From CAVPRW01 sp046727435 [NCBI: bacterium] (GTDB lineage Bacteria; Tectomicrobia; Entotheonellia; J063), in assembly GCA_046727435.1 (NCBI GenBank), contig JBKPCR010000457.1, forward strand, positions 1 through 30,703: DNA of 30,703 nucleotides, read 5' to 3'. Below the pieces are notes generated by a model, which saw only the letters and a list, made by a program, of their open reading frames with translations, was not told the origin of the DNA and made no database searches. A program made the translations under genes and the position numbers. This document shows, piece by piece, positions 7,531-15,055 of this stretch. Each line of letters opens with the position of its first letter. The stretch's first letter is position 1.

Positions 7531-8586
7531 CTACGCGCCGCGCCTAGTGGCCCGACTCAGGTTGATAATGTCTTTGAGGAGTGCGGCGGCGGCGCCCATC
7601 GGTGAAGATGGCCCTCCCATCACTGTCACTCGGCCCATGGTGTCGGTTTCGTATGTGACCGCCTTCTCGGCACCATGCACGGAGGCCAATGGATGGTCGA
7701 GCGCTAGTTCCTCTGGGGCGACTGATAGGCGCACTCTGCCGTGCCTCAGACCAGCCCGGCCAATCAGCTTCAGGCATTTTCCCGCACGTCTGGCATCCAT
7801 GACCATTTGTGGCGTGATGTGTGCAATGCCATGCCGGCTGACATCGTTGGGTCCATATCCGGTTCCGAGCAAGATGTTGGAGAGGAGAAGCAGCTTATTG
7901 GCGGTATCGAACCCCTCCACGTCGAGCGTCGGGTCCGTCTCTGCGATGCCGCGGGCCTGAGCCTCCTGCAGTGCATCCAGATACTGGTAACCCTCGTCTT
8001 GCATCTTGGTGAGGATAAAGTTGGTGGTGCCGTTCAGAATGCCCTCGATGCTGAGAATCTGGGTCCCTGCCAAGCAGATTTGCCCCACGTCTAGCGTTGG
8101 CAGGGCCGCAGCCGTCGCGGCGCTCATGTAGAGTTGGCCCTGGTGCTCCTGAGACAAGGCCTGCAGCTCGGCATAGCACAGCACCAAGGGACCTTTATTG
8201 GCGGCGACGACGTGCAGGCCCCGGCGCAGAGCAGCACGCATATGACGCAGGCCGGGCTCACCGGTGATGAGATTGGTCGGCGTCGCTTCGACGATCAGAT
8301 CGGCCTCCAGGCTGTCGATCACCGCTTCCCCTGTGGCACCGGGCATGCCAAAGTCGCCAAATCCCTCCACGGTCCCACCGGTCTTCACATGGGCGAGCAG
8401 CTCGGACGGAGGGATCATCGGTAAGTCCCTCGGAGCCAGGGCCGCACCGCCGATGTCGACCACCGCCACGAGGTCGAGCCCGAGCGCATAGCGGGTCTGC
8501 AGCAATTCTCGCCGCTCGTGTAGGAGCTGCGCAAAGGCCTGGCCAACCTTGCCAAATCCACACAGAATGAGCCGTTGTGCACGCAT
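7531..8586 (-). CDS. hom: Homoserine dehydrogenase (short form, no ACT domain)
   Basis: NAD(P)-dependent reduction of aspartate semialdehyde to homoserine, the branch point to threonine, methionine and isoleucine. The 351-aa protein has an N-terminal dinucleotide-binding motif CGFGKVGQAF, the segment VVAANKGPLVL with the conserved AxNK lysine, the catalytic-domain signature GILNGTTNFIL and the motif AETDPTLDVEGFDTANKL. It ends after the catalytic domain, without the C-terminal ACT domain carried by longer, threonine-inhibited enzymes, so allosteric control by that route looks absent. No other amino-acid biosynthesis gene is adjacent. It is divergent from the MFS gene across a 315-base spacer. 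Confidence 0.9.
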   Translation of the reverse strand: MRAQRLILCGFGKVGQAFAQLLHERRELLQTRYALGLDLVAVVDIGGAALAPRDLPMIPPSELLAHVKTGGTVEGFGDFGMPGATGEAVIDSLEADLIVEATPTNLITGEPGLRHMRAALRRGLHVVAANKGPLVLCYAELQALSQEHQGQLYMSAATAAALPTLDVGQICLAGTQILSIEGILNGTTNFILTKMQDEGYQYLDALQEAQARGIAETDPTLDVEGFDTANKLLLLSNILLGTGYGPNDVSRHGIAHITPQMVMDARRAGKCLKLIGRAGLRHGRVRLSVAPEELALDHPLASVHGAEKAVTYETDTMGRVTVMGGPSSPMGAAAALLKDIINLSRATRRGA

Positions 8587-8901
8587 CGCTACCCCTGTCA
8601 GTCAACCATGGAAAGGCGTTGGGGAAGGCTTCGTCAGCGATGACGATCTCGACATCGCTCCCCACGCCGCACTCGCTGAGGCTCCGGAGCTGATCAGGTA
8701 ACTGCCCTGGTGGCGCTGGGGCTCTGCAAGAGACTCAAATGCTAGCGGTCCCATCGTAGCATCTTTCTCCTTGACGCGCTATAGGCCCCAAGCTAAGGTA
8801 AGCCCCGCAACTAAACGTCTGTTTGATAGGATATCATCGCCTTGTGTGGGCTGGAACGCCATCTGTGTAGCGACGGCAATCGATGAGGAGTCTGACGCAT
8901 C
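8587..8901. other. Divergent intergenic region between hom and the MFS gene
   Basis: A 315-base spacer that should contain promoters for both diverging genes. I see a TTGACG at 8774-8779 on the plus strand that could be a -35 element for the transporter, but no convincing -10 at the right distance. I recognise no riboswitch or repeat here. Confidence 0.3.
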
Positions 8902-10110
8902 ATGCACACGCCAGGTAGATTTCAACGGTCACGGTTAGCCCTGGTCACCTGGGGCCATTTCCTGAACGATTGCTATGGAAGCTTCTTTGCGCCTATTCTT
9001 CCCCTGCTCATCGACAAGCTCTCCCTGTCGCTGACGATGGCAAGCGGGCTTGCCTCGATCGGCTCCATTACCTCCGCGGTCTTCCAGCCGATCTACGGCA
9101 TGGCCTCTGACCGCATTCATGGACGCCTGTCTATTGTCTTAGGGCCATTGCTGAGCATTGTCTGCATGAGTCTGATCGGCGTGGCCCCAAACGCTGCGCT
9201 GGTGGGGGTCTTGCTGCTCCTGGCGGGCGTGGGTTCAGCGGCGTTTCACCCGCAGGCCGTGGCGGCGGCTGGCGTGCTCAGTGGCCAACGCCGAGCCTTT
9301 GGAATCTCGGTGTTTACCTTCGGTGGTAGCGTGGGTTTTGCGCTCGGACCGCTGGCGATCATCGGCGTTGTACATCTCTGGGGATTAGAGCGCAGCTACT
9401 ATGCGATGATTCCAGGACTCTTGTTCATGCCGCTGCTCGGCATGTACATGAACGTTCCCAGTGATGTGACCCATCGAAAGCGCGTCCTGTCACTGGCGGC
9501 AGCATTTCAAGGCACCCAGAAGTCCATGGCGTTGCTCTTTTCTATCGCTGTCATCCGCGAGTGTGCCCGCATCGCTGTAGTCACCTTCTTGCCAATCTTC
9601 CTGGCCATGCAAGGCCGATCGCTGGCAGCTGGTGGGATCACCCTAGCACTCTTCTCGATGGCTGGTGCCCTCGGCGGCATGGTTGGCGGCTCACTCTCCG
9701 ATGCCTGGGGCCGTAAGACGGTGATTCTGGCCTCAGGCCTGCTATGTGTGCCTCTCTTGCATGGTATGTTCCGCAGCGATGGCCTGATGTCGCTGCTCCT
9801 ACTGGTATTGGCCGCCGCGGCACTGTCGGGAGCCAATTCGGTGATTATCGCCTTGGCGCAGGAGCTAGTGCCATCGCGCGCCGGCATGGCATCGAGTCTG
9901 GTGATGGGACTCGGCTGGGGTGTGGCCGGGGTGCTGCTGATTGGCTTTGGCACCTTGGCGGAGAAGATTGGTGTGTCGCGAGCCCTGGACATCGCCGCCA
10001 CTTTGCCGCTGCTGGCGGCCGGGCTCGCTCTCGCTTTGCCGAAACATACGCGTGAGGAGACGGAGAAGCAGGCTAACTCAATTGGTGAGATGATCTTGCA
10101 GTCGAAGTAG
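8902..10110 (+). CDS. MFS transporter, fosmidomycin-resistance-like (Fsr type)
   Basis: A 402-aa inner-membrane major facilitator protein with about 12 hydrophobic segments in two halves. The N-terminal WGHFLNDCYGSFFAPILPLL resembles the H-x-x-x-D-x-x-x-x-x-x-P-x-L-P signature of the Fsr (fosmidomycin resistance) branch. Further Fsr-like features are GMASDRIHGR in the 2-3 loop, GVGSAAFHPQAVAAAG in the fourth helix and GGSLSDAWGRKTV in the second half. Fsr members export small drugs; the native substrate here is unknown. A GAGGAG lies about 13 bases before the ATG, a rather long spacing. It is monocistronic and divergent from hom. Confidence 0.87.
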   Translation: MHTPGRFQRSRLALVTWGHFLNDCYGSFFAPILPLLIDKLSLSLTMASGLASIGSITSAVFQPIYGMASDRIHGRLSIVLGPLLSIVCMSLIGVAPNAALVGVLLLLAGVGSAAFHPQAVAAAGVLSGQRRAFGISVFTFGGSVGFALGPLAIIGVVHLWGLERSYYAMIPGLLFMPLLGMYMNVPSDVTHRKRVLSLAAAFQGTQKSMALLFSIAVIRECARIAVVTFLPIFLAMQGRSLAAGGITLALFSMAGALGGMVGGSLSDAWGRKTVILASGLLCVPLLHGMFRSDGLMSLLLLVLAAAALSGANSVIIALAQELVPSRAGMASSLVMGLGWGVAGVLLIGFGTLAEKIGVSRALDIAATLPLLAAGLALALPKHTREETEKQANSIGEMILQSK

Positions 10111-10291
10111 AACTAACTCCTCATAATTGGACTATCAAGGGCAATGCGCACAGCTGAACTCGTTCGGATGAAAGCGGTAGCCCTTAGCATTTCTGCCCTT
10201 GCATTTTCCTGCCATGGTGCATGAAGATAGGCCTCTTGGTACAGAGCCATGTGCAAGGGACAGGTATCCTTGGAGAGGGAGTCGCCTGAGT

Positions 10292-10555
10292 ATGGAAATC
10301 GTTATTCACTTGCCCGATGACATTGCCCAGCGCGTCCAGGCCCAGCGAGAAGACGTGCCGCGCCATGTGTTGGAGAGCCTGGCGCTGGCCTGGTACCAAT
10401 CCAGCGAACTGAGCGAAGAACAGGTACGGCGCTTATTGGGCTATGAAACACGTCTGGAAGTCCACGGGTTTCTCAAAGAGCATGATGTTCCGCTGCGGTA
10501 TACGCTGGAAGACCTGGAGAAGGATCGTGAGGCCCATCGCCGGCTTGGCCTCTGA
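10292..10555 (+). CDS. UPF0175 family protein, probable antitoxin
   Basis: An 87-aa protein that begins MEIVIHLPDDIAQRV and continues through a helical body with LESLALAWYQSSELSEEQV and the typical RRLLGYETRLEVHGFLKEH. This is the UPF0175 arrangement, found as the partner of DUF3368 PIN-domain toxins. The ATG at 10292 gives the canonical N-terminus and has GGAGAGGGA upstream, although the frame is open further upstream. The toxin start codon follows its stop codon with no gap. It would bind and neutralise the PIN partner and probably autoregulate the operon; both points are inferred from the family. Confidence 0.82.
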   Translation: MEIVIHLPDDIAQRVQAQREDVPRHVLESLALAWYQSSELSEEQVRRLLGYETRLEVHGFLKEHDVPLRYTLEDLEKDREAHRRLGL

Positions 10556-10966
10556 ATGCTGGTCGTTGCCGATACTTCCCCCATCCATTACCTCATGTTG
10601 ATTCAGCACGACGCTATACTGCCAGCCCTCTATGAACAGGTCGTCATTCCGCCTGCCGTCCTGATAGACATCCAACAGTCACGCACGCTGGACACCGTCC
10701 GCGCCTGGATGGCGCGTCCTCCAGCATGGCTTGAAGTGCGCCCACCCAGACAGGTACTCGATGCCCAGCAATTTCCGAGGCTAGGGGCCGGGGAACGGGA
10801 AGCGATTGCCCTCGCCCAGGAACTCCATGCGCCCTTGCTGCTGATCGATGATGCCGATGGGCGCGCGGAAGCCGAACGGCACACCCTGACGGCAACGGGA
10901 ACCATAGGCATTTTGGAAAACGCCGCCATCCACGGCCTGATCGACTTACCCAGCGCACTGACCTAG
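10556..10966 (+). CDS. DUF3368 PIN-domain protein, probable RNase toxin
   Basis: A 136-aa PIN-domain protein of the DUF3368 type. The first acidic residue is Asp6 in VVADTSPI, the central acidic cluster lies in GAGEREAIALA (Glu80, Glu82), and the C-terminal acidic patch is LLIDDADGR (Asp98, 99, 101). The later LTATGTIGILENAAIHGLI is a family hallmark. PIN toxins are metal-dependent RNases, often cutting tRNA or rRNA. The start codon abuts the antitoxin stop, so translation is coupled. The pair lies just outside the left boundary of the integrated island. The catalytic set looks intact. Confidence 0.85.
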   Translation: MLVVADTSPIHYLMLIQHDAILPALYEQVVIPPAVLIDIQQSRTLDTVRAWMARPPAWLEVRPPRQVLDAQQFPRLGAGEREAIALAQELHAPLLLIDDADGRAEAERHTLTATGTIGILENAAIHGLIDLPSALT

Positions 10967-11171
10967 CTCCAAGCTACGACATTTCGCGCAAGGCCGGAAC
11001 TTTTTCAGGATCTTCTGGCTCGTGATTCTACGAGGAAGAAACAGGGATAGCGTCTCTGAAAGGCGTGATAAGAGAACTCTTGCATTACTCAGGACTCCGG
11101 TCATGGAGTCCCTCGAACCTGATGGCCCTAGCTAGACGAGTATCGGTTTTGGGCCATGTAGAGGTCTCTCA

Positions 11172-11212
11172 TTCGCTTCCCTGTAGGAGAGGGTTAGGGT
11201 ATGGGAGGCGAA
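11172..11212. repeat. CCCTC/GAGGG-type intergenic hairpin
   Basis: TTCGCTTCCC (11172-11181) pairs with GGGAGGCGAA (11203-11212) with a single G-T wobble, around a 21-base loop containing GGAGAGGGTTAGGG. Its composition resembles the hairpins at 1427-1476 and 24912-24938, suggesting a dispersed REP-like family in this genome. It lies in the host flank of the island. Confidence 0.5.
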
Positions 11213-11309
11213 GAACGCGTCAGGATCTTGTAAGCGGGTGTTGGACAACAGCTCTCGGTAAGCTTCCTTAGCGGAGGAATGCGTCACGAAGGCTGGGACC
11301 GCGTGGGGC

Positions 11310-11359
11310 GGGGTAACGACAGCTGGAAATAGTGTAAGGGCTGCTGAAGAAAGGGATAT
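11310..11359. repeat. Left copy of the 50-bp direct repeat (attL candidate)
   Basis: Identical at all 50 positions to 21068-21117; it starts GGGGTAACGACAGC and ends AGAAAGGGATAT. The bases immediately outside differ on both sides (C against T before, C against T after). On the minus strand it would encode the same PFLQQPLHYFQLSLP stretch as the receiver-like gene. On that side the frame would continue PRPTRSQPS to a stop at 11284-11286. Confidence 0.85.
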
Positions 11360-11418
11360 CTATTTGCTGGGCTAATGAAAGGGCCATTTATTGCCCTTCT
11401 AGTGGGGGGTGTGGGCCA

Positions 11419-11472
11419 AAACGTCACCCCGGCGTCACCTCTACATAACTGTCGCTAAAACGTCAAACAAGT
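11419..11472. promoter_or_regulatory. Candidate recombinase arm-type repeats near the left end
   Basis: Three related words occur just inside the left repeat: AACGTCACCCC, GGCGTCACCTC (11431-11441) and AACGTCAAACA. The exact 11-mer GGCGTCACCTC recurs at 21019-21029, just inside the right repeat, again within about 100 bases of the crossover site. Tyrosine integrases bind short arm sites placed like this. The repeats are read directly; binding is inference. Confidence 0.4.
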
Positions 11473-11628
11473 AACGGCTCTTATGAGGCTTGCTTTTATA
11501 TCATATTTGATCTATATTAATCAATAACGATAATTATCCTAGCTTATATTGGAGACTTGACCGGAGCAGTTTCTACGTCGGGGAATAGTTTTAGGCCCGT
11601 ATCATCATTGTTAAGGGGGGTTACAGTG

Positions 11629-11934
11629 ATGCCAGATAGACGGGAAGCCAGTCAGCGCAATATAACGCAGCTTTTTGAGCAAGTGATAACAGAATACCAG
11701 GGGGCGATAAAAATAGAGGTCAATTATCCTCGATGGGAAGACGAGCTAGACGCTTCCACACTCACGCCTAGGCTCGTTTATTACTATCTGGGAAACCCTC
11801 AACCCCAATACCTACGGTTTAGCAGACCATTGTTTGATGATTGCGCAAATGAAAACAATACCGAAGATCTTGCCAGAGCGGAGGACATCATTCGCACCAA
11901 GCTTGATCCCTTCATAAAGAATAGACAGCCCTAA
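11629..11934 (+). CDS. AT-rich island gene, unknown function
   Basis: A predicted 101-aa soluble protein I do not recognise. I chose the ATG at 11629 because AAGGGGGG lies 8 bases upstream; a GTG directly precedes it and the frame is open back to 11557. The protein is hydrophilic, with an N-terminal helical part (ASQRNITQLFEQVITEYQG), a probable strand IKIEVNYP and a tyrosine-rich stretch RLVYYYLGNPQPQYLRF. Codon use is visibly more A/T-rich than in the host genes on either side, consistent with foreign origin. It stands alone between the left repeat and a strong terminator, a common position for cargo. Confidence 0.6.
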   Translation: MPDRREASQRNITQLFEQVITEYQGAIKIEVNYPRWEDELDASTLTPRLVYYYLGNPQPQYLRFSRPLFDDCANENNTEDLARAEDIIRTKLDPFIKNRQP

Positions 11935-11960
11935 TCCGCTTTGCCTTCTTAACCTCATCT

Positions 11961-11995
11961 AAGCCCCTTGGCGTACACCTTGGGGCTTTTCTTTT
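11961..11995 (+). terminator. Intrinsic terminator after the AT-rich island gene
   Basis: AAGCCCC (11961-11967) and GGGGCTT (11982-11988) form a stem directly followed by TTCTTTT, 26 bases after the stop codon at 11934. This is a textbook rho-independent terminator for the plus-strand gene. Confidence 0.85.
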
Positions 11996-12152
11996 GCTCA
12001 AAAATATGAACCAATGATTTCCATAGGTTATGGACTTGCCCTGGAGGTTTGTAGTGCCAGTGGGTCCTTAGACAAGGCTACTGCCTTTCCACAGCAGCCT
12101 AGTCCCGACCTAGGTCTCATCCCCGCTGCTCTAGGGTTTATTTCCCTCCCCC

Positions 12153-12347
12153 TCACTCTCCTGTGTGGTGTCGCTCGCCTCGCTGGGCGGCCTGCTCAAG
12201 GTAGGCCTGGAGGTCCTCCTCCGTGATCCGCCATAACCGTCCAATCTTCCTCCCTTTGATGACGCCAGCCCGTAGATACTTCATGATGGTTGACCGCTGG
12301 ACATGTAACCTTTCGGCCACGACTTCAGGCGTCAATAGCTCTTCCAT
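12153..12347 (-). CDS. Excisionase-type helix-turn-helix DNA-binding protein
   Basis: A 64-aa protein with a single winged helix domain of the excisionase / HTH_17 type. LLTPEVVAERLHVQRSTIMKYLRAG forms the HTH (about residues 4-28), and KGRKIGRLWRITEEDLQAYLEQ forms the basic wing and closing helix. Such proteins act as recombination directionality factors or small regulators. It lies just downstream of, and overlaps by about 23 bases, the end of the serine recombinase C-terminal frame on the same strand. It may therefore work with that recombinase or with the island integrase. Confidence 0.85.
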   Translation of the reverse strand: MEELLTPEVVAERLHVQRSTIMKYLRAGVIKGRKIGRLWRITEEDLQAYLEQAAQRGERHHTGE

Positions 12348-12983
12348 GCGATGTCACTCTCCTCAGTGCCATGCGTCTCACGGTCATAGCAGTCCACTGT
12401 CCGCCCCGGCCTGAGGGGATACCATTACGGATGAGCCCCTGGGCAATCTCTTGGTAGGACCGGCCCTGCGCTCGCTCCTCCGTGATTCGGGCTAGGATGG
12501 TTGTGTCATCGAAGCCAGCCCGGCCAACCGCACTGCCCTGGGCCTTGAGGTGCTGCATCGCTGCCTTGGTTCGCTCGCCTATGACCCGCCTCTCCCACTG
12601 TGACACACTGATCAGGAGATTCATCACATTAACTCCCCGCATGCGGTGGTAGGGTCCAAAGACTCCTCAATACTGACCAGCTTTACGCCTCGTTTCTGCA
12701 GGGCTCCAATCAGATGGTTCAGGTCACCAATTGAACGAGTCAGGCGGTCCAACTTATAAATGACGATCGCCTCAATGGCTCGCTGGTCCACCATTTCAAG
12801 CAGGCGTTGCATTCCTGGGCGGTTGAGGTCTTTGGCACTGCGGCTCTCATCCCTCACGACTTCCACTAACTCCCAATCTTTGGCCATACAGTACCCCATG
12901 ACCCGCCGCTCCTGCATCTCTAATGATCCATCATGGCTGGCTTGCTCGTCGGTACTGACCCGGATATACCCTGAAACCTGCAT
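12325..12983 (-). pseudogene. Serine site-specific recombinase split by a frameshift
   Basis: Two overlapping frames together make one resolvase/invertase-type protein of about 215 aa. The N-terminal part (12624-12983) has the nucleophile Ser10 in GYIRVSTDEQ and the conserved YKLDRLTRS segment. It ends in TTACGELM at a stop. The next codons expected for the family, MNLLISVSQWERRVIGERT, are found in another phase in the second frame (12325-12642), which also carries a recombinase-type C-terminal helix (GLIRNGIPSGRGGQWTAMTVRRM). The switch occurs at ATGTGATGA, a sequence where a stop and two start codons interlock. It could be a pseudogene, two coupled subunits or a programmed event. Decay is the simplest reading, because no slippery heptamer is evident. 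Confidence 0.8.
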
Positions 12984-13279
12984 GATCCTGCCCTTAAGTT
13001 ACTTTAGATGACTCTCGATGTCTCTTGATGCTTGATATAAACCATCGTCGGGCACTGTCAATACTTTTAGGTGGTCTCGGTAACTTTCACTGCTCCGGGG
13101 TTGGATATATCCAAAGGGAGCCCTTCAGATATGCGTGGGCTCTGGCCCGCGTCAGCGAATGAGGAGAGAACATGCAGCCTGGGGCTTACCACGCGGCCTT
13201 GCGGATGGGGGAGGCCAGAGCTACCCTGGATAGTGAAGGATGAGGGAGCAACAGCGCCGCCACAGGGAGGTAAGATCGT

Positions 13280-13501
13280 ATGGGGTGGTGGATGGATATT
13301 GAGAGTGCTAGGACACGGGCCTTACGTAAGAGAGGTATGCATGGACCTCAGCGGCAGTGCTCACGGTGTGGGTGCAAGGAGACTCGGCGGTCTGGACAGT
13401 GGCATCACTGGGAAAGACCGCTGCAGGTCATCCGCCTCTACCCCTTTCGCTGCAAAAGCTGTAAGCACCGCTTCCTACACTTCAGCCTCTACGGGCGCTA
13501 G
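13280..13501 (+). CDS. Small zinc-ribbon protein
   Basis: A 73-aa basic protein with two Cys-x-x-Cys knuckles: CSRCG near residue 27 and CKSCKHRF near residue 58, separated by about 30 residues rich in W, H and R. The layout is a zinc ribbon, and the C-terminal RCKSCKHRFLHFSLYGR resembles short ribbon proteins common in soil bacteria. GGGAGG lies about 10 bases upstream of the ATG. Function is unknown; nucleic-acid binding is likely from charge and fold. Confidence 0.6.
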   Translation: MGWWMDIESARTRALRKRGMHGPQRQCSRCGCKETRRSGQWHHWERPLQVIRLYPFRCKSCKHRFLHFSLYGR

Positions 13502-13715
13502 CACTTCTCCCCCCTCTGGCTTGGCTCGCCACCTCACCTAGCTGGACGGGTCCCATCCCCCGGCCTCCCAGGGGCGGCGTAGCGGGGCATATTCAGCCGC
13601 ACACACATTCCCGTCTGTCGCGTCCCAGCTAGCCCTGTTTGTCATCAGGTACTTGACCAAAATATAGTGGTATGGCTCTAGACCTTGTCGGGTTGGGTGT
13701 AATGCACCCCATTTG

Positions 13716-14498
13716 TCAAGCAGCCGTGAACTGTGTGCCGTGGCTGGGATGATACACCCGTTCGCACGGCCTGGGGGTCTGGTCCCCCAGGGCTGAGGGC
13801 AGATCATGCGCGTGGTCGGCGGCGATCCCTGTCGCGAGGGCCCTGGCTCAGGTGAAGGGACCGGTCCATGCTTGCCGCCAGAGACCTTCCTCTGTCCACG
13901 TGCGCCTCATCCGCTCGGTGTCGGCATGGCCCTGCGGGGTGTGATCGCGCGTCAAGGCCGGCTGGATTGCCCAGGTCCCACAGGTCCGCATGCCGGTGGG
14001 CGAGGCCGGTTGACCGCCGTGGGCACGCCTCACCGCAAGCCCCTGGCCCTGGGCGCCCTCCGGGCCCTGGCGAGTGACGGCCCTCTCCAGGGCCGCGAGC
14101 CAAGGCGGCGATGGGCACCGCATCCCAGCCGAGGGCCCGACGCTCGTCGTCGTGGGCCCATCGCGCCCCACGACGAGGTCGACCCACCCCACGCCTTCCC
14201 CAAGCCCCGGGGTCATCTCGAGGCCCCACCATGCGTGCGGCTGGCTGGGCTTGGGTTGGCTCCCGGTGGGTGGCCGCTGCGCTTGGCGCTGCACGGTGGG
14301 GGGCACCAGCCGCTGGTGCGCCCGCAGGAGGCGCAGGCGCCGTGGCTGGTGGCCCGGCCGCGGTGCCACGAAGCGCCGAGACGCCCCGAGACGGCGGTCA
14401 CCCCAGCACGGGTGCTCCGCCTGCAGGGCGTGGCTCCGTGGCCGCAGGCCTGGGTTCCGCTCAGTCACCCAGGGCGAGGGTGGGCGGCTCATCCGCAC
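13716..14498 (-). pseudogene. Degenerate IS3-family OrfB transposase (DDE integrase domain)
   Basis: Recognisable OrfB landmarks survive: HPCWGDRR near the start, LRLLRAHQRLVPP, then QPHAWWGLEMT where the family has W-G-x-D-x-T. Later come GWVDLVV, HADTERMRRTWTEE with the catalytic glutamate kept, and SALGDQTP near the C-terminus. The first catalytic Asp has become Glu, and the second, in the expected S-D-N-G-C-Q-P segment, has become Ala (RRAHGGQPAS). An in-frame stop follows WTGPFT, and the frame then runs on to a stop at about 13716. The long open length is misleading: G+C-rich sequence has few stops. It is inactive by residue loss. Confidence 0.75.
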
Positions 14499-14764
14499 AC
14501 CTCGGCGCTGGTTGTTCGCGCCAGGGTCAAAGCCCCGACCAGGGTGTTGCGTCGTGCCTGCTCCCGCGTCAGGCGCGCGTCGCGCGGACTCTGGGCCTGG
14601 ACCGCACAGGCGTTCGCGGCAGGCGCCAGCACTGGATCCCGCCCGTGATCAGACGGGGCTTGACGGATCTGCTGGGCATGCCAGCGTGCCGCGACAGGCT
14701 TCCCCGTGCGGCCCTCGCGCACCATCATCGCCTGGGTTTGGGTAGCCCATGTGCGTCGTGGCAT
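14489..14764 (-). pseudogene. Degenerate IS3-family OrfA
   Basis: A 91-codon frame starting MPRRTWATQTQAMMV corresponds codon for codon to the OrfA start of the neighbouring sister copy (MKRRQWDAKTKTRIV). It keeps EGRTGKPVA but has replaced the helix-turn-helix core SQSQYYQWRDQF with unrelated residues. The C-terminal part LTREQARRNTLVGALTL still echoes the leucine-zipper region of IS3 OrfA. The frame stays open, but loss of the HTH core argues against function. It overlaps the orfB frame by about 10 bases. Confidence 0.72.
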
Positions 14765-14782
14765 GGCTGACCCCCGTTCGGG

Positions 14783-14983
14783 TCAGCCACAGGATACGCA
14801 GTTCCGGCGCCCTCGGTCTTCATGGGGAGCAGTATAAGCGTTCGCCAGGAATTGGTCGCGCCATTGATAATACTGGCTCTGGCTGATCTGATATGCGTTA
14901 CAGAGTTCCGCAACGGGCTTGCCCTGCAGGCCCTCAATCACAATCCTTGTTTTGGTTTTAGCATCCCATTGGCGTCTTTTCAT
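14783..14983 (-). pseudogene. Truncated IS3-family OrfA of a second, less altered copy
   Basis: The ATG at 14983 is preceded by GAGGAGG at 6-base spacing. About 49 codons encode an intact OrfA N-terminus (RRQWDAKTKTRIVIEGL, then NAYQISQSQYYQWRDQF, an HTH). After FLANA the frame runs into the left end of the adjacent degenerate copy and stops in its leader. The rest of this copy is not found beyond the other end of that element, so it is a tandem truncated remnant rather than an insertion interrupter. It serves as a reference for the changes in its neighbour. Confidence 0.78.
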
Positions 14984-15055
14984 GGCTGACCTCCTCATGT
15001 GTCAGCCACAGTATACTCAGTTCCAGGCACCTCTGTCTTAATGGGGAGCACTATA
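14837..15055 (-). mobile_element. Truncated IS3-family copy (left end only)
   Basis: It contains the left terminal sequence (on minus: TAGTGCTCCCCATTAAGACA, ending near 15055), the leader and the first ~49 codons of orfA. It abuts the left end of the degenerate copy at about 14836. The terminal/leader segment is repeated with changes at about 14762-14836, which makes the relationship of the two copies clear. Confidence 0.72.

Larger units (their letters stand above)
10967..11628. other. Island left boundary: host flank, direct repeat and AT-rich left end
   Basis: No gene is supportable in these 662 bases. From 10967 to 11309 is host flank, containing the hairpin at 11172-11212 and, on the minus strand at 11284-11309, a short in-frame continuation that would complete the receiver-like gene if the island were removed. 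The 50-bp repeat is at 11310-11359. From 11360 the island begins; about 11480-11550 is markedly AT-rich, suited to promoter or recombinase-bending function. Confidence 0.6.
13700..14836 (-). mobile_element. Degenerate IS3-family insertion sequence, full-length copy
   Basis: The element reads on the minus strand. Its left end near 14836 (TATACTGCTCCCCAT) and its right end near 13700 (TAATGCACCCCATT read on plus) are imperfect inverted repeats. Between them lie an orfA-like frame and an orfB-like frame overlapping in a different phase, as in IS3 elements that use -1 frameshifting. Both proteins are heavily altered and the DDE triad is lost. The region is far more G+C-rich than the sister fragment at 14837-15055. 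Exact ends and target duplication are not certain. Confidence 0.72.

Noticed and set aside
8587-8901. Amino-acid riboswitch upstream of hom
   Set aside because: I could not identify conserved SAM, threonine or T-box motifs in the leader.
12655-12670. Programmed -1 frameshift as explanation of the split recombinase
   Set aside because: No slippery heptamer or downstream stem is evident at the ATGTGATGA junction, so decay or restart is simpler.
13538-13807. 89-codon minus-strand frame with a protein-like stretch ending in WEAGGWDPSS
   Set aside because: It overlaps the right end of the IS and its orfB tail; no start signal or family, so not listed as a gene.
13806-14770. Long plus-strand open frames (280, 223 and 219 codons)
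   Set aside because: They are antisense shadows of the G+C-rich degenerate IS3 element, low-complexity in R/P/G/A and without family motifs or ribosome sites.
13700-15055. Diversity-generating retroelement as cause of the biased changes
   Set aside because: DGRs alter only adenines on one strand and need a reverse transcriptase and a template repeat. Here A>C and T>G both occur on the same strand, and no reverse transcriptase is present.
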